A DNA stretch of 32,092 bases from Balamuthia mandrillaris (lineage: Eukaryota > Discosea > Longamoebia > Balamuthiidae). This document shows, one piece after another, positions 23,951 through 32,092 of this stretch (positions are counted from its first letter, which is position 1; each line of letters begins with the position of its first letter). A program made the translations under genes and the position numbers. The stretch covers positions 1-32,092 of the forward strand of contig JAVKOQ010000503.1 of the NCBI GenBank assembly GCA_031835245.1, written 5' to 3'. The notes beneath the pieces are model-generated. The model was not told the origin of the DNA. It did no database searches and saw only the letters and a program-made list of their open reading frames with translations.

Positions 23951-24622
23951 CTAGTTACTCTGTTGCGGCTCTTGTTGTTGTTGCTGTTGTTGTTGGTGGC
24001 GTTCTTGTAGCTCCTTATCCAAGACAGCTCTCAACTCATCGCTCACCGACAGCTCCATGATCGCCACGTCCGCCACGTCAAAGCGGTCCCCCACAGCGTT
24101 CCGAAGGTGGTCCCACATCCAGGCCTGTATCTCGCTTCGTTTGTGCAAGAACTCGCGGACCTCATAGCGAGCGGCCGTCTCGGAGAGTAGCCGAAGGGCG
24201 GAGGGTCGAAGCAGAGCGGCCACATCAAAGTCCAGGCCGGCAGGGCTCTCCACCAACTCGTGGAGGGCGGTAGGTTTCACGCGCAGGAGGACGCGGACGG
24301 CGAGGGTCAGGCGCTCCTCGTCGCTGGTGGGGAGGTCGGTGCTACGGAAGGTGTAGGGCCTCAAGCGGAGGTCGACGAAAGGTCTCAGGGGTTGCTGGAC
24401 CCAAGGAAGGAACCAGGCGCAACAAGGGCCGACGGCCACCCGAGAGAACGGTTGCTGGCGATGGAACAGCCGGTTGCGGAAGAGGAGGGCAGCACCGGAG
24501 GGGACCCGAATGTGGCAGAAGTAGCCCCAAACGGCGATGCCCACGCCAACGGGCAGAGCCCACTTCCAGAGGGAAGAGGGGCGGAGAGGCATGCAGGCGG
24601 AGGAGAGCGAGGAGGATAGCAT
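23951..24622 (-). CDS. Prohibitin-like SPFH-domain protein, intronless and C-terminally short
   Basis: A single open frame from ATG 24622 to TAG 23951 gives 223 aa. Prohibitins form ring complexes in the mitochondrial inner membrane. The match includes one N-terminal hydrophobic segment (about residues 19-36, LWKWALPVGVGIAVWGYF), then SGAALLFRNRL, the signature-like FLPWVQQPLRPFVDLRLRP, and LTLAVRVLLRVKP. The helical RPSALRLLSETAARYEVREFL and VADVAIMELSVSDELRAVLDKE segments follow and parallel PHB2. It ends in a glutamine run (about eight Q) where true prohibitins (about 270-300 aa) continue into a long coiled coil and C-terminal tail, so it may not assemble normally. GC content is high and there are no introns, unlike most neighbours. 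It faces NAE1 head to head. A diverged paralogue is more likely than the only cellular prohibitin. Confidence 0.75.
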   Translation of the reverse strand: MLSSSLSSACMPLRPSSLWKWALPVGVGIAVWGYFCHIRVPSGAALLFRNRLFHRQQPFSRVAVGPCCAWFLPWVQQPLRPFVDLRLRPYTFRSTDLPTSDEERLTLAVRVLLRVKPTALHELVESPAGLDFDVAALLRPSALRLLSETAARYEVREFLHKRSEIQAWMWDHLRNAVGDRFDVADVAIMELSVSDELRAVLDKELQERHQQQQQQQQEPQQSN

Positions 24623-24985
24623 TCTTCACTGTTTCAATTCGATCATTACAACGAGAACGATCTCATGTCGACACAAGAAATTCTTCGTTCACTTAATGTC
24701 GACGGAAAACCAGAGGCCAAGGCCAGGATGATTCCTGCAGCAAAATATGTCTCGACAGATTTTGCTGCAAACCAGCAGAAGCAAAATGGACGTTCTTTCA
24801 GCCGCCTCCCTTTCTTTTTGAGTTTGGTTTGGTGAAAAAAAAATCCAAACAACAACAAAAAAGGCAGCACTCTTTGGCGTTGTTGGAGCGCGTGAACAGT
24901 GCCCGCTGTTGTTACTCGACAAAAGAAAGAACCTCACTTCGAATAATAAAAAAAAAAAAGAAAGACCCGCACTCACATTAAAACA
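24623..24985. promoter_or_regulatory. Candidate bidirectional promoter for prohibitin-like gene and NAE1
   Basis: This 363 bp lies between two divergent start codons and contains no gene. It has two copies of ATGTCGAC, at 24665-24672 and 24696-24703 (31 bp apart), and a related TCGACA near 24753-24758. A poly-A tract on + lies near 24834-24842 and another near 24949-24958, just before NAE1. No TATA box or CRE was seen. A shared promoter is inferred from the layout. Confidence 0.5.
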
Positions 24986-27360
24986 ATGGAAGTAGAACCA
25001 AAGCTCGACGAAAAGAAGGTAGAGAAATACGACAGACAGCTGCGGTACGCCCACGCCTTTCCCCCCTTTTTTTGTTTGCCTTCTTCTTCAGTCGATCGTT
25101 TTTCACGTTACTGCCCGCTGCTGCTTCCTCCTTTTTCTTTTACGCTTTTTTTCCCCCATCATTGTTGATGTTTTTCTTCTTCTACTCATCTTTTTATTCA
25201 ACTTTGCACATAGGCTGTGGGGAGAGGAAGGTCAGATCGCGTTGGAGGACGCTCACATTTGTCTCATCAACGCAGGCGCCATCGGCACCGAAATCCTCAA
25301 GAACTTGGTCCTGCCCGGCGTCGGCAATTTCACCATCCTGGACGGCAACAAGGTGGAAGCGGCTGATCTGGGCAACAACTTCTTCCTTGACTTTGCTAGC
25401 TTGGGTCAACCTCGCGCCGTGAGAACCACCGAGCTCCTCAAAGAGCTCAACGAGTGGGTCAATGGCAACTACGTCGATAAGGTTTTTTTTTGCTCTTTTT
25501 CTTCCTTTGTTCTTCTCGCTTTCTTGTTCTCTCATTCTCTCGTTCTCTTCATTTACTTTCGTTCTCTCTCTCTCTCTTGGTTTGCTTACATTACGCTCGA
25601 AAAAGGATGCGGTCACTGTCATCGACACAGACATTGACTTCTTCAAGCAATTCTCGTTGGTGGTGGCCACCGAACTGCCGGAGGAGCCTTTGCTGAAGCT
25701 CGCCCGTTACCTTTACGAACAAGCCATCCCTCTTTTCGTATGTCGCGCTAATGGCTTTTTGGGCTATGTACGCTTGGCCATGCCCGAACTTTCAAGTACG
25801 CTTCTCTTCACTGCTTCCTTTATTCTTCATGTTCTATTCTACTTTCTACGTATTTTCATCTGTATGTTTGGTCCAGTTTCTCAACGCCATGTAACATGGC
25901 ATGTGTTCTTTCTCTGTGTTGTGTACACATAGTTGTGGAATCCAAGCCCGAGGATCCCATTGATGACTTACGCTTGTACGAACCATGGGAGGAGCTCGAA
26001 AAGTTTAGCGACAGCATTGATTTGAGCAAACTCGACTCTCACCTTAGAGGCCACGTGCCTTACGTCATTTTGTTGTTGCAAGAACTGAGAAAATGGAAGG
26101 CTGAGGTTAACTTTTCTTTTCTTCTCTGTTCTTTTCTTTTGGTGATGGAGTATTTAAGACTAAAATTTTCTCTGGCTTTCACTTTTACAGCATGACGGCA
26201 AAGTGCCCACTAGCAGAGACGAAAAACAGGCCTTCAAAGTGCAACTCAGGAACCTTCAACAGGATGACAAGGAACAAAACTTCAACGAGGCCGTCGAGTT
26301 TGCCTGGAAAGCCTTTATGCCTGCCTCTACCTTTGTTCGTATCTTTATTTTCTTGCAACATCTCTCTCACTCTCGTCTTTTTTCTATGTTGAAAACTGAT
26401 CTTTTGTTGTACTGTAGGTACCTTATGAAGTCAAAGAAATTTTGGCAGATGATAAAGCCAAGAACCTCACTAAAGACTCTACGGACTATTGGTTCCTCGT
26501 TGCTGCTGTTCGCGAGTTTGTGGAGAATGAGGGCAAGGGACTGTTGCCTCTGCAGGGCTCTATCCCTGATCTTACTGCCGATACCAACACATACATGCAC
26601 CTTCAAGACATGTACATTTCTGTTTTCTTGTCTTTTTTTCTTTTTCTCCTTTTTATTCATCCAAAAAACCTAAAAACAGATACCAAGCCAAGGCTGAAGC
26701 AGACATTGCTGTCGTGACAAAACACTTGCAGGCGCTACTGAGCAACGCGGGAAGAGACCCGTCCTCCATTCCTACCTCCTACATCCGGAAGTTCTGCAAG
26801 AACGCCCTCTACCTCCGCGTGCTTAGGTTCCGCTCTCTCGACCAGGAATACAACAAGGAAACCGCCAACAAAGAGCTTATCGGTACCGCTCTTCCCTTCT
26901 TTTCTTTAGTCTCTCTCTGCTCTTTCCTTCTTCTTTTATCTCTCCTATTTTCTTCTCACAACAAAACAAACAATAAAAAGCTTCCTCGCTGGAGCCAGAC
27001 AACAACATGATATTCTACTTGCTCTTCCGCGCCAACGATAGGTTCTTTGCCGAACATCAACGCCACCCCGGCCAAAAGAACGAGCAGGTGCTCTCCGATA
27101 TTCCCCTTCTCAAGAAACACGTTCACGCTCTCCTCACCGAGGAATGGGGCCTCTCCGCGGAGGAGGCCGCCCAGTTCCCGGAAGAGGCCATTCACGGACT
27201 CTGCCGTTTCGGCAACTCGCAGCTGCACAACATTGCGGCCTTTTTGGGAGGGTTGGTCTCCCAAGAGATCATCAAGGTGCTGACCCGTCAGTGGCTTCCG
27301 CTCAACAACACGCTGATCTACAACAGCATGAACAGCACCACCACTGTGGTCGAGCTCTAA
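24986..27360 (+). CDS. NAE1: NEDD8-activating enzyme E1 regulatory subunit (APP-BP1/ULA1/AXR1)
   Basis: Eight exons join in frame: 24986-25044, 25214-25481, 25606-25795, 25933-26105, 26191-26334, 26418-26611, 26680-26882 and 26981-27360. They give 536 aa, almost the 534 aa of human NAE1. The protein pairs with UBA3 to adenylate NEDD8 and load it for cullin neddylation. Diagnostic segments are [14 protein letters not shown] at the N-terminus and [20 protein letters not shown], the degenerate Rossmann loop. [17 protein letters not shown], then VVATELPEE and [11 protein letters not shown] follow. The C-terminal part has [20 protein letters not shown] and [15 protein letters not shown]. As expected for this subunit there is no E1 catalytic cysteine domain. 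The last exon is GC-rich. ATG 24986 is the first ATG and starts close to the conserved domain. No UBA3 gene is in the window. Confidence 0.97.
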
Positions 27361-27493
27361 AAACAAAGTCCTCTCCCTTCTCTTCTCTTCTCTTCTCTTT
27401 TTTGTGTTTTAAACAAACAACCAAAATAATAATAGCACACTTGGTCTTTTGAGATAGATTACATAAAGCGAGTTTGTACAAAAGGTCGACGTT
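27361..27493. other. Convergent spacer between NAE1 and the barstar-like gene
   Basis: The two stop codons are 133 bp apart. The + strand just after NAE1 is CT-rich (TTCTC repeats, about 27375-27400), then AT-rich with AATAATAAT near 27425-27433. The 3' UTRs probably overlap. Confidence 0.5.
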
Positions 27494-27937
27494 CTACGCG
27501 AGTTCCAAGAGGACACCTTCGTCGGAGGCTTCCAAAGACCGTGGAGCGTGGTCCCGGATGACCTCCACCAGCTTATCGAACAAGGTCTCGCCTCTCCCAG
27601 CACGAGCCTCCGCCAACCGCTCCTCCCAAAGCTTCCTGTTGGAGGGGTGAACTCGGGTCAGCCCTTGCTCCAACCAACGAGCCAACGCGGCGTGGCCCAG
27701 CTGCTGGCGGGACCGTTGCGAGTTGACCCACCGAATCCGCCAAACGGTTCCTTCGGGGGTGCCGAACCCCCCTCGCAGGATGTCGTCCAAGGCGGAGAGG
27801 TTGCGGCCCCAGCTAATCCCTGGGGAGAGGAGTTGACGGGCCACCTCGTCGTAGAAGGAGTCCAGGTCCTCGATGCGGTTCCCGTCCAGTTCCCTTGTCG
27901 GCAGCAGATCCATTTTTTTCTTTTCTTTTCCGCTCAT
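27494..27937 (-). CDS. Barstar-family ribonuclease inhibitor-like protein, intronless
   Basis: One open frame from ATG 27937 to TAG 27494 encodes 147 aa. Barstar is the bacterial inhibitor that plugs the active site of barnase-type RNases. The family outline is clear: the first strand and helix RELDGNRIEDLDSFYDEVAR, then the key helix WGRNLSALDDILRGGFGTP. A strand and asparagine-serine turn follow, WRIRWVNSQRSRQQLG. FDKLVEVIRDH and a final GVLLELA strand complete it. This arrangement with the GGFGTP loop and longer mid-section is that of the bacterial 130-150 aa barstar-like proteins. Surrounding genes are plainly eukaryotic and the frame is GC-rich and intron-free, so past transfer from bacteria is plausible. 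A second in-frame ATG at 27913 could be used. No barnase-like RNase is present in the window. Its cellular target is unknown. Confidence 0.82.
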   Translation of the reverse strand: MSGKEKKKMDLLPTRELDGNRIEDLDSFYDEVARQLLSPGISWGRNLSALDDILRGGFGTPEGTVWRIRWVNSQRSRQQLGHAALARWLEQGLTRVHPSNRKLWEERLAEARAGRGETLFDKLVEVIRDHAPRSLEASDEGVLLELA

Positions 27938-28108
27938 TCTCTTTTCTTCCTATGTTCTATGCGAGCTGTGTTGTTGTGTGTTTGCTTTGTAAAAAGTGAA
28001 ACAGCAAGAAAGAAAGGTGAAGGCAACATGGAAAAACAATGAAGAATCCGTGTGCGTCGTGCAACAGCACTATATATTATTAATATATATTTCGATCTCG
28101 CTGCAACC
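27938..28108 (-). promoter_or_regulatory. Short spacer: barstar 5' flank and Fab1 3' end
   Basis: Only 171 bp separate the Fab1/PIKfyve stop from the barstar-like ATG on the same strand. An almost pure AT block at 28071-28090 lies 134-153 bp upstream of that ATG. It could serve the poly(A) region of the first gene, the promoter of the second, or both. Confidence 0.4.
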
Positions 28109-30150
28109 TCAGGAAACAGTTGATGTTGTCGTACTGCTGCTTGCTGTTGTCGAGTGACCCTCCTCTCCTTCCTCCTCCCCTTCCTCTCCCTCCAAAGCCG
28201 GCCTGCTGACTCTCGTGTACTCGTCCGGAATCTTTTGGTTTGTTGGTCAAGTTGAAAGAAATGAATAATAAATAAAAGGATAAAACATTGAAACAAAAGC
28301 GGAGAAGAAAAGCAAACCATAACAAAATAAAGCCACATGGCAGCGCGAAAGCGCGTCTTGTACTGCTTTGGCGAGATGACGGTGGGGACTTTTCCCCTTC
28401 CGCCACCCATGATGCCGGACCACTTGACCCAGGTCTCCAGCTGTTTGTCCCAAGTGTACTTTCTCATGTAGTCGATGACGCCAACCACCAACTCGTGTGT
28501 GCTCTCGTCCAAGCCTATCAGCAGGGAGTAGTCCATGATGCCCAGCTCGGAGAGGAAGAGGCTGTCGTTCCAGACCGCCATGCTCAGCATTATTTTGGAC
28601 TTTTCGTTGATGCAAATGGGCGAAGCGTATAATGCTAGTTGTTAAATGAGAAGAGGAAATCAAAGTGAGAAAAAACAGAAAGTGAAGGTAAAGAAAACAA
28701 GGAATAGTACATTCAAGAAGATTTTCGTCCATGAGAACCTGACGAGGTAAAGTGGGATTGGAGGCGACATAACGGCTTCGTAATGAGCCCTTCAAATCAA
28801 AACTCTATTTTGGTTTAGCAAAAAGCATAATTGTGAGGAGAGGAGGAGAAGAAGAAAAAGAACAAGAACAAGAACAAGGAGGAGGAGGAGGAGGAGGAGG
28901 AGGAGAAGAGCAAGCACAAGAAATTAGAATGGTCAGGTATGAGCAAAAGAAAGGAAGGAAGTTACCTTGGTTACGTTTTTATCGTAGAACAGATTTTCCA
29001 TTACCACAATATGTTGTTTGATTGGTTTGCCAGACTCAGCTTTCCATTGAATACAGTAAAGACCAAGAATCTTTACTAAGGCCGTTGGAATCTTGAAAAC
29101 CTGGTTAATAAGGAGCAAGAGGCAGGAAGAGGAAAACTACAAACCTTTTGGAACATAGAGCGAGCCAAGTACTGAAAGTAGAGTGGACCAAACTCAAGGA
29201 AGGAACGAACTTCAATGACAGAAATCTGCTTCAAAATGAACCTTTCATCCACTGTTTTGGAGAAGGCAGAACCGGATTTGCCGCCTTGAGCGGCCCATGG
29301 CTTGCAGCGTGACAAAGATTGAATGAAGAACTCATCGTCGTGAGGATATTGTATTTTTCGTTGCTTTTGTTTTGATTGTTTTTTTGTAGCATCGCCAACT
29401 TTCTTCGCATTCCTATTTCCGTTTTGTTGAGATTCGCTCATTCCGTTTTGGTTCTTGTGTTCTTTTGTCGTTCGCTTTTTCGATTGATTGTCTTCTTGTT
29501 CTGATACTTCTTGTTCTCTTTCACCTTCAATTTCAGAGTCTGACTGTTCTTCCTCTTCTTCGTCTTCTTGCGGCGATAAGGGTGTACAGTATAGAGCACG
29601 CAGAGCGTGAAATTGCTTTGCAAAGTAACTCATGCAGAAGAACTTTTCCAGTTTCTGTCCACTGCTGTCTGTATGAGTAAATTCTGTTATTTTTAAACGG
29701 TTAGTTTAGTTGTGAGTAAAAGGTGATGGAAGAAGGGAATGAGCTACTGAACTGTTTTTTATATGGGTTTTGTCCGTGGAGACTAAATCGGCACGCAACA
29801 TTAGCTCCTCTGACACTTGTTCATCTCTCTTCCTCTCAACCTAACACGATAGGAAAAAGGTGACTAAGCTGCCACTTTCAGAAGGTTGAAGGATACAAAT
29901 AAATAGGTACCGTGTTATAAATGCTGTGAAACAATTCTCTCCTGTATTCATGTGAACTGAAAAGAAATTAAGCGTTCAGCGAGAAGAGAGAGAGAGAGAA
30001 AGAGAGAGTACTAACCACAATGTGTGAGCAATGATGGAACTGGGTTCTTCTTTGTTAATGATGATGGTAGTATTGTTGTGGCCTTCAGGCAAAAGGAATC
30101 CTGGTACAATTTTACTGCACATGCAAATCACACATTAGTACAGAAACTCG

Positions 30151-30191
<41 letters not shown>

Positions 30192-32092
30192 TACTGAGCA
30201 AGTGCACCAATATCCGAAATGAACGAGAGAGAAGGAGCCGGGCTGTTTGGCAACAAGGCAGATATCGAATGACGAAGAAATCCTTTGCTACTTCCTCCAC
30301 TTGTAGCAACACCACCCCCAATTTGTCGTGGTGGCTCCAAACCTTTAAATCCTCCAATACCACTACCACTACCAGCACTAATGGTATGTTGTCTAGTTTG
30401 AGAGGGGCTTCCTGGAATAGCAGTTGAAAGAGTGATGGAACTTGGCACTGAACCTCCGGTATTGTTGTTGCTGTTGAAATTATTGTTGCCGTTGTTCTGG
30501 TGAGTGATGAGGATGCTGGTGCTGCTGTCACGGCGATGACGATTGTTGAGGCCTTCTTCTTTGCGATTGAAGCGAGAAGATGAGGTAGTGGAAATAGAAT
30601 AAGAAGACGGTTGCCATGGAGTTACAAAGCTTTCAGGTGGTGACAGGGCGAAAGGTTGGAGTTGAGTTAGTTCAAGGGCAAGGGCATTGTTGTTAGTAAT
30701 TGCGGCAGGTATCGCTGGAGAAATACTGCGTGGAATGACGGAGGTAGTAGTAAGTATTGTTGGAACAGGAACAGAAATTGATGTGGTTGTTGTAGATTTG
30801 GAAGAATCGGTGTTGTTATTGCTGGTATTTTTAGGTTCGTCTTTGGAAGAAGTAGGAGAAGTAGAGAGTGATGGTAACAACTGTTGCTCGGCTCGTTTGT
30901 TCAGGGGATTTTTGTGAGAGTCGGATGGGAAGGAAAGGATAGCAGACGATTCCTCTTGTGCTTCTTCCTCTTCACTAGAAGGCGGGAGGATGGAAGGACA
31001 CATGGGAGAACCGTTCATTTGAAGGTCTAATGCAGCCTGTCTACGGCCAGCCACAGCGCCAATCAATCGTGGAGTTGTTGCAGGAGAGTGTATAGGCGAG
31101 GCATTGCGACTGGAAGCAGCGGAGACAGAAGCGGATGATGGAGCAGAGGGGGAAGGGGTGGTGGAAGGAGAGGAAGAAGTGGCAGATGGAGAAGTTCCAA
31201 GAGTGAGCGAGCTTGTATTGACAAAGTGCGGATTGTTCTGAGAAGACGAAGACAAAATGGCGGAAGAGAGAGCGGAGAAGGCGGAGAAGCTTTCTTCGTT
31301 GTTGTATCGTATAGCTTCTTTAGGGCTATTGGTGACGCTTTGTAGAGGAGAGTTATCTTTGGAGGGGGGTTGTTGCTCTTCGGCCATCTTCTCTAGTTTG
31401 AGTTGCCAGCTTTTAACATTATCAAGAAGTTTTCTGCAATCATAAGGTATTTAACGTGTTAATAAACGCCAACGAGCATGGAGAGGGAGAAAGAGAGAGA
31501 GAGAGAGAACCGTTTATATCGATTACAACAAAGTGGATTTGTTTCTCCTTTCAGAGAGGTCAACTGTTGGAAGAACGTTGCTCGTTCAGCCTGTTGAGTG
31601 GCACTACATTCCCGTATTTTGGATTGTTGCTCCTTGGTGGCACTCTTCTCTAGCTGTTTCAACGCTGCATGAATGCAATCGTATATCTGCAAAAAATAAT
31701 TGAGTTGAAAGCAGAAAGGACGCGGGAGGAGGAAGATGAAAGAGGGAGGAGAAAAATAAGACTCATAAGGAGGAAGAAGACACAGAATAAGACAAGGAGG
31801 AGAAGGAGAAGAGGAACCTGCTGGCCAACATGGGTAAGCTGTTCAATATCCTTGGACACAATATCGGCATACAGACGAGGGTCAGGTTGTACAGCTGCGG
31901 GAGGAACAACTAGCTTTGGAATGTCCAACGATTCGTACTCGAAATGAGCCACCAAGTTCCTAAAGAAGAAACAGCGAACATGATCTTTGTGTACGTCATG
32001 CCCACATGCCTCTATGCTGGACTTGGCCAATGAATTGTGGAACGTGAGCTCCAAAAACTTGCCAAACGAGTATCTCCATGTTTCTGGTAAAG
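28109..32092 (-). CDS. PIKFYVE: Fab1/PIKfyve phosphatidylinositol-3-phosphate 5-kinase, C-terminal part
   Basis: The gene runs off the right edge, so FYVE and chaperonin-like domains, if present, lie outside. Exons on -: 32092(partial)-31818, 31686-31511, 31433-30195, 30114-30016, 29956-29911, 29840-29753, 29683-29145, 29100-28966, 28804-28711, 28634-28318 and 28231-28109 (TGA). The enzyme turns PI3P into PI(3,5)P2 on endosomes. Evidence begins with YSFGKFLELTFHNS and CGHDVHKDHVR in the Cys-rich region. KIVPGFLLPEGHNN and EPSSIIAHTL lie before the kinase core. The core has GGKSGSAFSKTVDERFILKQ (nucleotide loop and lysine), VMENLFYDKNVTK, SFDLKGSLRSRYV, GIMDYSLLIGLDE and VVGVIDYMRKYTWDK. The GGGRGKVPTVISPKQYKTRF activation loop follows, then IPDEYTRV at the end. 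A 1.24 kb exon encodes about 410 mostly Ser/Thr/Asn/Pro-rich residues, and a charged insert of about 75 aa interrupts the start of the kinase core. Key catalytic motifs look intact. Confidence 0.95.
28878..28905. repeat. (GGA)n microsatellite in Fab1 intron
   Basis: A GGA run on + (TCC on the gene's sense strand) lies in the intron between 28966 and 28804. It is preceded by GAACAA hexamers at about 28857-28877. Confidence 0.9.
30153..30189. repeat. (GA)n microsatellite in Fab1 intron
   Basis: A 37 bp GA run on + is (TC)n on the Fab1 sense strand. It starts four bases after the donor GT of the exon ending at 30195 and fills almost half of the 80 bp intron. Confidence 0.9.
31492..31508. repeat. 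(GA)n microsatellite in Fab1 intron
   Basis: A short GA run on + (CT on the sense strand) begins immediately after the donor GT that follows exon 31686-31511. Confidence 0.85.

Noticed and set aside
24260..24619. + strand open frame over the prohibitin-like gene
   Set aside because: It is antisense to the SPFH frame and consists of Gly/Glu/Arg-rich filler.
27548..28042. + strand open frame over the barstar gene
   Set aside because: It is a shadow of the barstar-like frame; only the - frame has family motifs.
1..32092. Transposons, retroviral remnants, CRISPR arrays, tRNA or rRNA genes
   Set aside because: No terminal repeats, transposase or reverse transcriptase motifs, regular spacer arrays or tRNA-like B boxes were seen on reading both strands. 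Only simple repeats are present.

Overview
This window is nuclear DNA from a eukaryote, most likely a protist with a compact genome. The evidence is coding exons split by many short GT-AG introns (mostly about 50-170 bp), no operon structure, and a set of core eukaryotic genes: Mediator, TRRAP/Tra1, the NEDD8-activating enzyme and Fab1/PIKfyve. I cannot place the supergroup from the sequence. No rRNA, tRNA, mobile element, CRISPR array or virus was seen.

Layout, left to right. A small three-exon gene on the + strand (185-809) looks like Mediator subunit MED11. It converges on a 15.3 kb TRRAP/Tra1 gene on the - strand (start 16234, stop 911) with about 38-39 exons, including one giant exon of roughly 3.4 kb. 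Upstream of TRRAP on the same strand is an 11-exon GH31 alpha-glucosidase of the bacterial/plant HGL1 type (20067-16560). Next comes a seven-exon gene resembling the interferon-related developmental regulator (IFRD) family with an unrecognised N-terminal extension (about 23794-20629), then an intronless, shortened prohibitin-like SPFH gene (24622-23951). A 363 bp head-to-head spacer separates the last one from NAE1/APP-BP1 on the + strand (24986-27360, eight exons). NAE1 converges on an intronless barstar-family gene on the - strand (27937-27494). The right edge holds the 3' part of a Fab1/PIKfyve lipid kinase gene on the - strand (stop 28109, continuing past 32092).

The genes do not form one pathway. 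MED11 and TRRAP both serve RNA polymerase II transcription, and their promoters share a consensus TGACGTCA site plus CCAAT-type pentamers, including a perfect 18 bp palindrome just upstream of MED11. NAE1 activates NEDD8, Fab1/PIKfyve makes PI(3,5)P2, and the GH31 enzyme is a predicted cytosolic glucosidase.

The most unusual items are the bacterial-looking barstar (ribonuclease inhibitor) gene in a eukaryotic locus, the truncated prohibitin paralogue, the partly preserved PIKK active-site motifs in the TRRAP pseudokinase, and a consistent strand bias of intronic CT, TTC and CCT microsatellites, which are always pyrimidine on the transcribed sense.
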